DNA of 34,381 nt from an uncultured Granulosicoccaceae bacterium (GTDB lineage Bacteria; Pseudomonadota; Gammaproteobacteria; Granulosicoccales; Granulosicoccaceae), in NCBI GenBank assembly GCA_937957915.1, contig CALGNZ010000140.1, positions 1 to 34,381 on the forward strand, written 5' to 3'. The notes under the pieces were generated by a model. The model was not told the DNA's origin and made no database searches. It saw only the letters and a list, made by a program, of their open reading frames with translations. Of the stretch, positions 1 through 8,531 are shown in pieces (positions within the stretch are counted from its first letter, which is position 1; every line of letters begins with the position of its first letter). The position numbers and the translations under genes were made by a program.

Positions 1-1
1 C

Positions 2-403
2 ACTGGCACTGAAACCGACAATAAAATCATCCGAACGGAAAAGGATGAGGCAGCCGTGACGGCAGCGAACAGCAGCGATGCCCCGGTTATTACTCTGCCC
101 AGCCGCGAAATACCCAAAGTTATCGTTGATTCCGACGGACAGGCCACGACGACAATCTCCGGCGAGTCCGGACTGGGAGAGTCCGGCGTTGGCGACAACA
201 GCATTGTGGCGCAAACAGAGTTATACGTTGACCGTGACGTAGTAAATCTGCGCCAGGGGCCCGGCACACAGTTTGCGATTGTGACTCAACTTGATCGCAA
301 TGAAGCGCTGTATGAGTTTGCACGCGACGGCGAATGGGTCAATATTGAAACTCAGTCTGGCAGCTATGCCGGCTGGATTCATGGCAACCTGGTCAGGCGA
401 TAA
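2..403 (+). CDS. SH3b-domain protein, 3' part (5' end outside window)
   Basis: The reading frame is open from the first bases of the window to a TAA at 401-403, so this is the C-terminal part of a longer gene. A GTG at 56 is a possible start but has no convincing ribosome binding site and the frame continues upstream. The last ~65 residues form a bacterial SH3 (SH3b) domain: a VNLRQGPGTQFAIV core followed by a W-V-N-I strand and a final G-W-I-H-G-N-L-V element. Such domains usually bind peptidoglycan or mediate envelope protein contacts. The stretch before it is Ser/Gly/Asp-rich and looks like a linker. The role of the full protein cannot be told from this fragment. Confidence 0.75.
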   Translation, partial: TGTETDNKIIRTEKDEAAVTAANSSDAPVITLPSREIPKVIVDSDGQATTTISGESGLGESGVGDNSIVAQTELYVDRDVVNLRQGPGTQFAIVTQLDRNEALYEFARDGEWVNIETQSGSYAGWIHGNLVRR

Positions 404-528
404 GTCTCCACACGCTTACCAGCGAGTCAACTAAAGTCGGATAACTGCTCTTACGCTGCTGAAATTATCGGCGGCGGTGACTTTCGCGCTATATTAGTAC
501 CTGGTTCATTCAGGAAATTCCCAGGTCA

Positions 529-2031
529 GTGCTGCGCTTTCTACTTAACGATTCCATCGTAAACGAACCTGGCGTTGACGCCGATCTAACCGTGCTTGAA
601 TACCTTCGCGGGCCGCGCAATTTGTGTGGTACCAAGGAAGGGTGTGCGTCAGGAGATTGCGGGGCATGCACGGCTGTCGTCGGCTGGCTGGAATCCGGTC
701 AGCTACGGTACAAATCCATAAATACCTGCATCACCTTGCTGGGCTCACTACACGGCCAGCAGTTGATCACTGTTGAGCATTTGCAGGACGGCGAAACATT
801 GCATCCTGCACAAGAGGCGATGGTGAACTGCCATGGCTCCCAGTGTGGATTTTGCACCCCCGGCTTTGTGATGTCTCTGTTTGCTCTAACCCGGAATCCG
901 CCTGAACCAGCCACTGATCGTAAAGCTCACATAGAGCGATATCTTGGCGGCAACTTATGTCGTTGCACCGGTTATCGACCGATCATAGATGCAGCTAATC
1001 AGGTGCTGGACACGGCAGCACCGACGCGTGATAAGTTTGAGCGCAACGCTCAGGAAACAATTAACAGGCTCTCCGAGATCGAACCCGCGTCTGAGGGCAA
1101 CGGATTTTACAGACCTCGGAACGTCGATGAGTTGTGTACATTGCGCGCCCGCTACCCGGATGCGCCAATTTTGGCAGGTGGCACAGATTTATCGCTCGAA
1201 ATGACGCAGCGGCTAAAAAGATTCGACAAGGTGATCTGTATCCAGCAGATAGCTGACCTCACATACCTTACTTCAGATAAAGATCACCACTACATTGGTC
1301 CGTGTTGCACCATTGCAGATCTGGTGCACGGGCTACAGTATTTGGGACGCGATCTCGTAAACCTGCTACACAGGTTTGGTGCAACTCAGGTGCGCAACCA
1401 GGCAACGGTGGGCGGCAGTATTGCCAATGCATCGCCGATCGGTGATCTGGCACCTGTGTTTATTTCGATGGGGGCTACCGTGGTTCTTCAATCGATCGAC
1501 GGTAAGCGTTCTCTGCCGTTAGAGGATTTTTTTGTTGGCTACAGGCAAACGCAACTTCTCAACAATGAGATCGTGAGAGAGATTATAGTGCCTCGCAGTC
1601 TGCCTGTGGCAAAGAGCAGATCGTCACCAACTAGCGAGGGCAGCGAAGCAGGGTCGCCAATCGCTGATACGTTGTCGGTGCTCAAAGTTTATAAGGTCAG
1701 TAAACGAATCGATGACGATATCTCGACAATTTGTGCTTCGTTTTATTTGCAACGACAGGGTGATCGCATAGAAACGTTACGTACAGGGTTTGGTGGCATG
1801 GCTGCAGTGCCCAAGCGTGCGCATGCGCTGGAGAAGCTAGTATGCGGCAAAGTGATTGACAATGCATTAATCGCTAAGGCCGGTGCCGTACTGGCAGAGG
1901 ATTTTCAACCAATCAGTGACGCACGCGCAAGTGCCGCTTATCGCTTGCAACTGGCGGAGAATTTGTTTCGCAGGCTATGCATAGAAACCGGACCTGAATC
2001 GATCGTTAGTCGGGTAGGTGAACATGTCTGA
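529..2031 (+). CDS. xdhA: xanthine dehydrogenase small subunit (2Fe-2S / FAD)
   Basis: This 500-residue protein carries the iron-sulfur and FAD domains of a bacterial xanthine dehydrogenase, passing electrons from the molybdenum subunit to NAD+. The N-terminal plant-type [2Fe-2S] cluster ligands are C39, C44, C47 and C67; the second, helical [2Fe-2S] domain has C106/C109 (QCGFCTPGF) and C144/C146 (NLCRCTGYRP). The FAD domain follows from about residue 180, with LAGGTDL and GGSIANASPIGDLAP as flavin-binding loops. Length matches typical XdhA. The GTG at 529 is the start that gives the standard N-terminus; the Shine-Dalgarno upstream is only moderate. It overlaps xdhB by 8 bases, so the two are translationally coupled. 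About 25 Ser/Gly-rich residues near 365-390 look like a loop insertion. Confidence 0.95.
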   Translation: MLRFLLNDSIVNEPGVDADLTVLEYLRGPRNLCGTKEGCASGDCGACTAVVGWLESGQLRYKSINTCITLLGSLHGQQLITVEHLQDGETLHPAQEAMVNCHGSQCGFCTPGFVMSLFALTRNPPEPATDRKAHIERYLGGNLCRCTGYRPIIDAANQVLDTAAPTRDKFERNAQETINRLSEIEPASEGNGFYRPRNVDELCTLRARYPDAPILAGGTDLSLEMTQRLKRFDKVICIQQIADLTYLTSDKDHHYIGPCCTIADLVHGLQYLGRDLVNLLHRFGATQVRNQATVGGSIANASPIGDLAPVFISMGATVVLQSIDGKRSLPLEDFFVGYRQTQLLNNEIVREIIVPRSLPVAKSRSSPTSEGSEAGSPIADTLSVLKVYKVSKRIDDDISTICASFYLQRQGDRIETLRTGFGGMAAVPKRAHALEKLVCGKVIDNALIAKAGAVLAEDFQPISDARASAAYRLQLAENLFRRLCIETGPESIVSRVGEHV

Positions 2032-4414
2032 CCAGTATACCGTGCAGACGCAACCCAACAACGTCGACGCGCACGACAGTGCAAAGGCGCACGTTACAGG
2101 TGCAGCCGTCTATGTAGATGACGATATTTCCTTTGGCAGCAGAAAGTACGTTGCCATAGGAGGCAGTCAGGTTGCTCACGGCACATTGAATTCGATCAAT
2201 CTGGATCGCGTGCGACAGGCGTCGGGTGTGATTGATGTAATCACGGCGAAAGACATACCTGGACACACAGATATTGGCCCTGTTTTTCCGGGAGATCCGC
2301 TTCTGACAGACAGCCAGATTGAATTTTTTGGCCAGCCTCTTTTCGCGGTGCTGGCTGACTCGCAGTTTGAGGCCAGGCAGGCTGTGACACTTGCCGACAT
2401 TGATATCACTGAGGCGCCTGCAGTGCTTGATCTGCAACAGGCGATAGACAGCCAGTTCTATGTCAGACCACCACATACCATGAAGCGTGGCGATTCAGAC
2501 CTTGCCTTTGCGGCGGCGGACCAGAAAACCGGTGAGTCTGGTGCTCACTCCGATGCCAGTGCTTCTGACAGGTCTACCGTGATCAATGGCGTTGTAAGCG
2601 TTGGCGGACAAGAGCACTTTTATCTCGAAGGCCAGGTGGCAATGGCGCGGGTCGAGGAAGACGGTGGTTTTATCGTAAAGACGTCCAATCAGCATCCCTC
2701 TGAGGCACAAAAGCTGGTTGCCGAGGTGATGGCTGTTCCCGTCAACAAGGTTGTTGTTGAAACGCGTCGTATGGGTGGTGGCTTTGGTGGCAAGGAGTCA
2801 CAGGCAAATGCCTGTTGTTGTTTTGCCGCTATTTTTGCACAGAGAAACAAGGTTGCTGTTGTATGCCGTTTGTCCAGAAGAGACGACATTATTTTAACTG
2901 GCAAGCGTCATAACTTCATTAATAGATACCGTGTGGCTTTTGATGATGGTGGTCAGATCGATGCCATACACTATGAGCTGGCAGCTCAGTGCGGATCATC
3001 TCCTGATTTGTCTGATGCGATAGTCGATCGTGCCATGTTCCATAGTGACAACGCATACTACTTGCCCAACGTCACTATCGATGGGCTGCGCTGTAAAACG
3101 CATACAGTATCCAATACAGCGTTTCGGGGATTCGGTGGTCCGCAGGGCATGATGGCAATGGAGACCGTGATCGACGAAATAGCCTTTGCTGTTGGCAAGG
3201 ATCCGCTCGACATTCGCAAATTAAATTTTTACAACACTGATGACCGCAATATCACGCCGTACCATCAGAAGATAAAAACCTTCAATCTGCCTGCACTGGT
3301 AGATAAGCTGGAGATTGACTCTGACTATCGCAACAGGCGAATTGCCATTGCCGAGTTCAACGATGCGAATTCGATTGTTAAAAAAGGCATAGCGCTTACT
3401 CCGGTCAAGTTTGGAATTTCATTTACTGCTACGCATTTGAACCAGGCCGGTGCTTTGCTTCATCTCTATACCGATGGATCGTTGATGTTGAATCATGGCG
3501 GTACGGAGATGGGGCAGGGGCTTTTCACGAAAGTCTCACAGATTGTGTCCAGCGTGCTGGGGGTCAACACTGCACAAATCCGTATAACGGCGACACGAAC
3601 CGACAAAGTGCCTAATACATCTGCTACCGCTGCGTCTTCCGGCACTGATCTCAATGGTATGGCGGCGCTACAGGCAGCACTAACACTTAAGTCCAGGCTT
3701 ACTGATTTTATCGTTACATCGCAGGGCTGCGAGGCGACATCGATCGAGTATACCGAGCAGGGAGTCGCCATCGGGTCGAAGCCACATATGACCTGGGCCG
3801 AACTGGCCACTGCTGCATGGCAGGCACGCGTTTCGCTGTCGGCAAACGGATTCTACAGCACACCGGATATTTACTATGATCGCGAGCGGGCCGCTGGCAG
3901 GCCCTTTCTCTACTACGCCACCGGCGCTGCTGTCAGCGAGGTGATAATCGACACGCTGACGGGTGAGTCGCGTGTGTTGCGCGCCGATATTATCCACGAT
4001 GTCGGCCATTCCATTAATCCGGCCATCGACAAAGGTCAGATCGAAGGGGGCTATATTCAGGGCATGGGATGGCTGACAACAGAGGAATTAAAGTGGGACG
4101 ACAGCGGACGATTGCTAACTGACGGCCCTGCCACTTACAAAATTCCGGCTATCGCTGATACCCCGGATGAATTTAACGTGGCGTTGTGGTCCAAAGATTG
4201 TATCGATGAAAGCGCGGTTTTTGGTTCAAAAGCTGTGGGTGAGCCGCCGCTGATGCTGGCCATGTCTGTGTGGTGCGCAATTCGCGACGCAATTGGTGCC
4301 GCCGGTGACAACAAGGTTTTTCCGGCTCTGAATGCGCCGGCAACACCAGAGGAGATTTTGCGCTGTGTCACAGCAGTGACGAAGTCCTCCGCAAAATCTG
4401 CTGCTCAACAGTAG
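2024..4414 (+). CDS. xdhB: xanthine dehydrogenase large (molybdopterin) subunit
   Basis: The 796-residue molybdopterin-binding subunit hydroxylates hypoxanthine/xanthine at a sulfurated molybdenum cofactor. Visible family motifs are HFYLEGQ (E202, the substrate-contacting Glu), RRMGGGFGGKE, FRGFGGPQG, GTEMGQGL, DVGHSINPAIDKGQIEGG and KAVGEPPLML, whose E740 corresponds to the catalytic base Glu730 of the Rhodobacter capsulatus enzyme. A GTG six bases upstream (2018) is in frame, but it lies inside the AGGTGA Shine-Dalgarno sequence that serves the ATG at 2024, so the ATG is preferred. It overlaps the end of xdhA. No xdhC, the usual third gene that loads and sulfurates the cofactor, follows; a binding protein gene starts 143 bases later. 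Substrate could also be a related purine or N-heterocycle. Confidence 0.95.
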   Translation: MSDQYTVQTQPNNVDAHDSAKAHVTGAAVYVDDDISFGSRKYVAIGGSQVAHGTLNSINLDRVRQASGVIDVITAKDIPGHTDIGPVFPGDPLLTDSQIEFFGQPLFAVLADSQFEARQAVTLADIDITEAPAVLDLQQAIDSQFYVRPPHTMKRGDSDLAFAAADQKTGESGAHSDASASDRSTVINGVVSVGGQEHFYLEGQVAMARVEEDGGFIVKTSNQHPSEAQKLVAEVMAVPVNKVVVETRRMGGGFGGKESQANACCCFAAIFAQRNKVAVVCRLSRRDDIILTGKRHNFINRYRVAFDDGGQIDAIHYELAAQCGSSPDLSDAIVDRAMFHSDNAYYLPNVTIDGLRCKTHTVSNTAFRGFGGPQGMMAMETVIDEIAFAVGKDPLDIRKLNFYNTDDRNITPYHQKIKTFNLPALVDKLEIDSDYRNRRIAIAEFNDANSIVKKGIALTPVKFGISFTATHLNQAGALLHLYTDGSLMLNHGGTEMGQGLFTKVSQIVSSVLGVNTAQIRITATRTDKVPNTSATAASSGTDLNGMAALQAALTLKSRLTDFIVTSQGCEATSIEYTEQGVAIGSKPHMTWAELATAAWQARVSLSANGFYSTPDIYYDRERAAGRPFLYYATGAAVSEVIIDTLTGESRVLRADIIHDVGHSINPAIDKGQIEGGYIQGMGWLTTEELKWDDSGRLLTDGPATYKIPAIADTPDEFNVALWSKDCIDESAVFGSKAVGEPPLMLAMSVWCAIRDAIGAAGDNKVFPALNAPATPEEILRCVTAVTKSSAKSAAQQ

Positions 4415-4557
4415 CTGCCCGCTCAACTGATTGTCGCGTCTGTGAACTGCGAGTCCTGATCGGGATCCTTGCATTAAGAATACGGAATAGTTCAACGGCA
4501 CCCTGCTGATACGCAACGCGATTTAGCAATGGATGGCATGCCGGATTGGAGAATGGA

Positions 4558-5592
4558 ATGAAAAAGCAGGGCATTATCAGCGCTTTCGCGTGCTGTGTGG
4601 CGTTATGTTCACTGGTTGTCTGGACAAACCTTTCAGCGGCCACTGAAGATCAATACAAATTGCGTATACAAACTCACCATGGTCCAAAGACCGTGTCAGG
4701 AGAGTTGGTGGCTCAGTTTGTTGACGATATCAAAGTGATGTCAGGTGGTCGGCTGACAATTCAGATGTTCTACTCCTCGTCTGTAGTCAAATCTGTCGAA
4801 ACCTTTGATTCCGCATCAACCGGAATTCTGGACGGAGACATGACCGGTGCCGGTTATCAGATTGGCAAAGACCCGGCGTTTCAGTTTATGGCCGACATTA
4901 TGGGAGGCTATGAAAGCGCATGGCAGCAATATGCCTGGTTGTACAATGGGGGTATGGAGGCCGCTGATCGCCTGTATGGGAAATACGATATGAAGTTGAT
5001 TGGCTGGTGGATATACGGTCAGGAATCCTTTGCCTCAAACAAGCCACTATCGGGCCCTGGTGATTTGGTTAACTGGAAATTTCGCTCGCCGCCGGGGCTT
5101 GCGGCAGAAATCTTTGCATCATTGGGTGCCAACCCGGTTGTGATGAATTTTACCCGGGTTTTTAATGCGCTGGAAAATCGATCACTTGATGGTACCGATG
5201 CCTCCGGCCTGGCTAATAACGTAGATTTGGGCCTGTACGATATCGTTGATCACGGAACATTTCCGGGGTTTCATTCGATGCCTTCTGATCACCTGGCGAT
5301 CAATAAGGAAAAATGGGAAGCATTACCGGATGACCTGAAGCGCATAGTTGAGGTTGCTATGCAAAAGCTGGCATTCCAGACAGCGCTGACCTACGAGGTC
5401 AAAAATAATGAAGCGGCCGGACAGCTGCGCAAGGATGGCGTTAAGTTGCACTTCTGGTCACCGCAGGATCGCCGCGAGTTCCGTTCCGCGGCAATGTCAG
5501 CCTGGCAGAGCTGGGCTGAAAAATCGACTGATACTCGCTACCTGGTCAATAGTCATATCGCCTTTTTAAAGCGTCTCGGGCTGGCTGACTAA
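4558..5592 (+). CDS. TRAP transporter solute-binding protein, DctP family
   Basis: A 344-residue periplasmic substrate-binding protein of a tripartite ATP-independent periplasmic (TRAP) transporter. Residues 1-28 are a signal peptide (MKK start, hydrophobic core, L-S-A-A cleavage region). The mature part has DctP-family features: an RIQTHHGPK first strand, the KFRSPPGLAAEIFASLGANPV segment in which the conserved Arg normally salt-bridges a carboxylate, and a helical C-terminus. The ATG at 4558 has GGAG at 4548-4551; a TTG at 4546 is in frame but overlaps that ribosome binding site. The membrane subunits DctQ and DctM are not adjacent, so it is an orphan binding protein or works with a distant permease. 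Its position behind xdhAB raises a purine- or organic-acid-related ligand, which is only inference. Confidence 0.88.
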   Translation: MKKQGIISAFACCVALCSLVVWTNLSAATEDQYKLRIQTHHGPKTVSGELVAQFVDDIKVMSGGRLTIQMFYSSSVVKSVETFDSASTGILDGDMTGAGYQIGKDPAFQFMADIMGGYESAWQQYAWLYNGGMEAADRLYGKYDMKLIGWWIYGQESFASNKPLSGPGDLVNWKFRSPPGLAAEIFASLGANPVVMNFTRVFNALENRSLDGTDASGLANNVDLGLYDIVDHGTFPGFHSMPSDHLAINKEKWEALPDDLKRIVEVAMQKLAFQTALTYEVKNNEAAGQLRKDGVKLHFWSPQDRREFRSAAMSAWQSWAEKSTDTRYLVNSHIAFLKRLGLAD

Positions 5593-5758
5593 CAACTGGT
5601 AACCGCCAGCGCACAGTCCAAACTGACTTGTACAGGTTTGATCTATTGCCCGTGGTGATTGATATGGAAGTCATAGCCGCATGAAATGTAACTATGTGTA
5701 ACTGTCTTTGTCGTTCACGGAATGGGTGAATTCGTCACTCTCCGCGTGCGGATTTGCT

Positions 5759-5764
5759 TATAAT
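5759..5764 (+). promoter_or_regulatory. possible -10 box for the yceI operon
   Basis: A consensus TATAAT lies 162 bases upstream of the yceI start codon. No good TTGACA-like -35 is present at 16-18 bases, so this is tentative. If used, the tandem repeats at 5851-5915 would lie in the transcribed leader. Confidence 0.3.
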
Positions 5765-5850
5765 CGGTCTATCGGGAACCCTTTCCGTTCCCATGCCTCA
5801 AAGGACTGTGAGCGGCCCCCGAGCCCGACTCCGTTTCGATTAAAACACTC

Positions 5851-5915
5851 GATAACCGCTGGCATTTGATAACCGCCAGCATCTGATAACCGCGAATCCG
5901 ATAACCACAAAAAGG
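5851..5915 (+). repeat. four tandem 16-17 bp GATAACCGC repeats in the yceI leader
   Basis: Copies begin at 5851, 5868, 5884 and 5900. Each starts GATAACC(G/A)C; copies 1 and 2 continue with near-identical GCATTT/GCATCT tails, while copies 3 and 4 diverge. The array ends directly at the AAAGGTGAAC ribosome binding site of yceI. It may be a multi-site protein-binding array or a recent slippage product. Confidence 0.8.
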
Positions 5916-5925
5916 TGAACAAGTT

Positions 5926-6531
5926 ATGAAGCAACTTTTACCCGTTACTCTCTCGGCACTCCTCCTGTCATCAGTATTAGGTAGCACTGCTGGAGCCGCT
6001 GATCTCACAGCTGTGCCATCCGGCAAATACTATGTCGATCCGACACATGCCTATATCCATATGCAGTACAGTCATCTTGGACTGTCAAACCCGATTCTGG
6101 GTTTTGAGGAATTCAAGATGTCCATGGATTTGGATAACGCAGACCCGACAAAGACTGCGGTTGAAGTCGAAATAAACGTCGACAGTGTGCGCACTGGCTC
6201 GGACATCTTTCACGAGCACCTGACCAGTGATAAGTGGTTTGATGCAGAAAAGAACCCGACAATCTCTTTCGCCAGTACCGGAATTTCAGCCAATGCAGAT
6301 GGTACTTATGCATTGACCGGCGACCTGACCATCAAAGACACCACCAAGCCCGTAACACTTACGGTTACTGTGAACAACGCCATGATGCATCCGATGGCAA
6401 AAAAACCGGTGGTTGGCATCTCTGCCGTTGGCGGATTGAAGCGGTCACAATGGGGACTGGGCGCAAATGCTCCGTACATCAGTGATGACGTAAAACTTGA
6501 AGTTCAAGCTGAGTTGCTGCAGGGCGAGTAA
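5926..6531 (+). CDS. yceI: YceI family periplasmic lipid-binding protein
   Basis: A 201-residue exported protein of the YceI family, eight-stranded lipocalin-like barrels that bind polyisoprenoid or fatty-acid amide ligands in the periplasm. Residues 1-24 are a signal peptide ending near AGA-A. The mature part begins with the typical YYVDPTHAYIHMQYSHLG strand and contains GFEEFKMSM, the DIFHEHLTSDKWFDAEKNPTISF element and LTGDLTIKDTTKPVTLTV, all family hallmarks. Start ATG 5926 has AAGGTGA upstream. The next gene begins on the base after its stop codon and encodes a second YceI domain, so the pair is an operon. E. coli has a comparable yceJ-yceI pair in which a cytochrome b561 neighbours yceI. 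Confidence 0.93.
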   Translation: MKQLLPVTLSALLLSSVLGSTAGAADLTAVPSGKYYVDPTHAYIHMQYSHLGLSNPILGFEEFKMSMDLDNADPTKTAVEVEINVDSVRTGSDIFHEHLTSDKWFDAEKNPTISFASTGISANADGTYALTGDLTIKDTTKPVTLTVTVNNAMMHPMAKKPVVGISAVGGLKRSQWGLGANAPYISDDVKLEVQAELLQGE

Positions 6532-7692
6532 GTGCGAAAGCGCTATACATCTATAGCGATCAGCCTGCACTGGCTGATCGCTATATTGCTAATAGGGTTG
6601 ATTGCTATTGGCAAGTACATGAATGAGCTTGAGGAGACAGATCACCTTCGCTTTGAGCTCATTCAGTGGCATAAGTCGTTCGGCATTCTTGTTTTACTGT
6701 TGGTACTGATTCGAATCGCCTGGCGCTTAACCCATCGCCCGCCCCGATTATCAGCCGCCATGCCGCTCTGGGAGCGCTTCGCCGCCTCAGCCACACACGT
6801 ATTTTTGTACCTGCTGGTGCTGGTGGTGCCACTGAGTGGCTGGATAATGGTTTCCGCTTCTCCTCTTAATCTTGCGACCGAGTTGTTCGGAGCAATCCCC
6901 TGGCCGCACCTGCCAATAGCAACCGCCAACGGGTTTACAGAATCAGACAGAAAGACAGTGTCTGAGCTCTCCTGGACAGTGCATCACTTTCTGGCCAACG
7001 GATTATTGATTTTAGTGTTGCTGCATATTGGTGCTGCGCTTCGACACCAGTTTATTCTTAAAGACAATTTACTGTCCCGAATGTGGATAGGCACCGAGCA
7101 TCGCCGGCACATGGACTTAAGTCATGCGCTATTGCCGGGCTTGTTGCTGGCAGCGGCGATGGCGTTGTTTCTCTGGGAAAAAGCAGCGCCGGATGTCAAT
7201 GATGCCGCATTGAGTGCCAGTGAACCTTCGGCAGTAACCGTTGTTGATGCTGTGAATTTTACAGCTACACAAATGGGTGAGCCTCTTCGAGGGACGTTTG
7301 ATACCGTTGAAATAGAACTCGTCATTGATAACGAAGCACCTGCGCGATCCTCGCTTCAGGCAACAGTGCACACAGGAAGCATCAACACCGGAGACGGTCA
7401 AATCGACTCCACCGTTGTTACGGCAGACTGGTTTGCATCTGATCAATATCCGCTGGCAGAATTTCGCTCAACGGTGGTTGCACCGGTAGCCGGGACAAAC
7501 GAATTTTCGGTGACCGGGGATCTGACCATCAGGGATACCAGCCGTCCGGTTACCTTTACACTATCGATAACCGATGGCGTTGCGAGTGGTGAGTTTCCCA
7601 TCAGTCGCAGTGACTACGGGGTTGGTACCGGCGGGCAGGATGAGTTTATTGAAGAAGAGGTGACAATTCGATTTGCAACTGCTCTGAAGTAG
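6532..7692 (+). CDS. cytochrome b561-YceI fusion protein
   Basis: A 386-residue two-part protein. Residues 1-190 form a CybB/YceJ-type cytochrome b561 with four membrane helices and candidate haem ligands H13, H47, H151 (or H152) and H165. A fifth hydrophobic segment (LLPGLLLAAAMALFLW, about 200-216) then leads to a YceI domain from about residue 230 to the end, with the DSTVVTADWFASDQYPLAEF and VTGDLTIRDTSRPVTFTL signatures. The YceI barrel would face the periplasm. GTG at 6532 directly abuts the yceI stop codon, indicating translational coupling. The protein probably moves electrons between quinol and a lipid or quinone-like ligand held by YceI; this is inference, as no physiological reaction is established for the pair. 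Confidence 0.9.
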   Translation: MRKRYTSIAISLHWLIAILLIGLIAIGKYMNELEETDHLRFELIQWHKSFGILVLLLVLIRIAWRLTHRPPRLSAAMPLWERFAASATHVFLYLLVLVVPLSGWIMVSASPLNLATELFGAIPWPHLPIATANGFTESDRKTVSELSWTVHHFLANGLLILVLLHIGAALRHQFILKDNLLSRMWIGTEHRRHMDLSHALLPGLLLAAAMALFLWEKAAPDVNDAALSASEPSAVTVVDAVNFTATQMGEPLRGTFDTVEIELVIDNEAPARSSLQATVHTGSINTGDGQIDSTVVTADWFASDQYPLAEFRSTVVAPVAGTNEFSVTGDLTIRDTSRPVTFTLSITDGVASGEFPISRSDYGVGTGGQDEFIEEEVTIRFATALK

Positions 7693-7753
7693 TCGCACTG
7701 CAACAGCTCCGCATTTTTACCGAGCCCTCGGAAAAATCCTCAGGTGAACAAGC

Positions 7754-8353
7754 ATGGCAATTCTAAAAGACAGTGGAATCAGCGGCAGGGTTACCGGTCT
7801 GCTTGTTCACAAAGATGACGGCAGCACCAGTGGCATTGCTACGAGTCAGCGGAGTTCTATTCGCGTTACCTACGCAGGGTTTGAAGGAGAATCTCACAGT
7901 GGCCTTACCCGCGCTTCCTGTGTCAGAGTCAAACGGCAATACCCGATTGGAACCTCTATCCGAAACACCAGGCAGATAACTATCGTGTCTGATGAGGAGT
8001 TGGCGGAAATAGCAACGCGGTTGGAAATCGCGGCGCTGGAGCCAGGTTGGCTGGGCGCAAATCTCAGTATCTCCGGCATTCCCGAACTGACAACACTGCC
8101 GCCTTCATCAAGGCTAATTTTTGCAGGCGGCGTCTCGCTGGTGGTTGATATGGAAAACGAGCCATGCGACGGGCCTGCCAATGAAATAGAAAAGCACTAC
8201 CCCGGGAAAGGGCGCCTGTTTGTGAAACACGCATTAGGCCACAGGGGAGTTACTGCATGGGTAGAGCGGGAAGGAGTGCTCGAATCAGGTGACACTGTTG
8301 AGGTGCACATGCCGCCTTTGCGGCAGTATCGAGGGCCGGTGCAGTTTACATAA
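7754..8353 (+). CDS. MOSC domain protein
   Basis: A 199-residue MOSC (molybdenum cofactor sulfurase C-terminal) domain protein. Family features are the early VTGLLVHK strand, GFEGESHSG, the DEELAEIATRLEI helix, EPGWLGANLSISGIPEL, then MENEPC with the conserved Cys and a final GHRGVTAWVEREGVLESGDTVEVH. MOSC proteins bind sulfurated molybdenum cofactor or handle sulfur carriers; short stand-alone forms include YiiM-like reductases and uncharacterised proteins. ATG 7754 has AGGTGAA seven bases upstream. It sits 61 bases after the b561-YceI gene on the same strand, and 3.3 kb from xdhAB, itself a sulfurated-Moco enzyme. A role in Moco delivery is possible but not shown. Confidence 0.88.
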   Translation: MAILKDSGISGRVTGLLVHKDDGSTSGIATSQRSSIRVTYAGFEGESHSGLTRASCVRVKRQYPIGTSIRNTRQITIVSDEELAEIATRLEIAALEPGWLGANLSISGIPELTTLPPSSRLIFAGGVSLVVDMENEPCDGPANEIEKHYPGKGRLFVKHALGHRGVTAWVEREGVLESGDTVEVHMPPLRQYRGPVQFT

Positions 8354-8396
8354 CCTGACCGACTGCGATTTTACAGGTTTTTCGTGTTTAATCACC

Positions 8397-8425
8397 AAAA
8401 AAAACGCGGCCTGAGCCGCGTTTTT
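8397..8425. terminator. bidirectional rho-independent terminator
   Basis: A perfect hairpin, AACGCGGC-CTGA-GCCGCGTT, is flanked by an A-run on the left and a T-run on the right. It therefore serves both the MOSC gene (plus strand) and the small convergent gene ending at 8532 (minus strand). Confidence 0.92.
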
Positions 8426-8531
8426 GTCTGGTCCCACAGGTACCTCGTCTTTAGATAAGCACCATTGTTGGCACGTTACCAACGTGTGCTGACTTCATCC
8501 TCGACAGGGGCCAGAAACTAATTGTTTCGGA

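Larger units (their letters stand above)
5593..5925. other. intergenic leader region before yceI
   Basis: About 330 bases without a gene. It holds a TATAAT box at 5759-5764 and the four-copy tandem repeat at 5851-5915. A fifth partial copy of the repeat core, TAACCGCCAGC, occurs at 5600-5610 just after the dctP stop codon. No clear rho-independent terminator for the binding-protein gene was seen. Confidence 0.6.

Noticed and set aside
2006..2476. 156-codon minus-strand frame
   Set aside because: Antisense shadow over xdhB with no protein features.
5851..5915. CRISPR-like array
   Set aside because: Units of 16-17 bp have no unique spacers between them and no cas genes are nearby.
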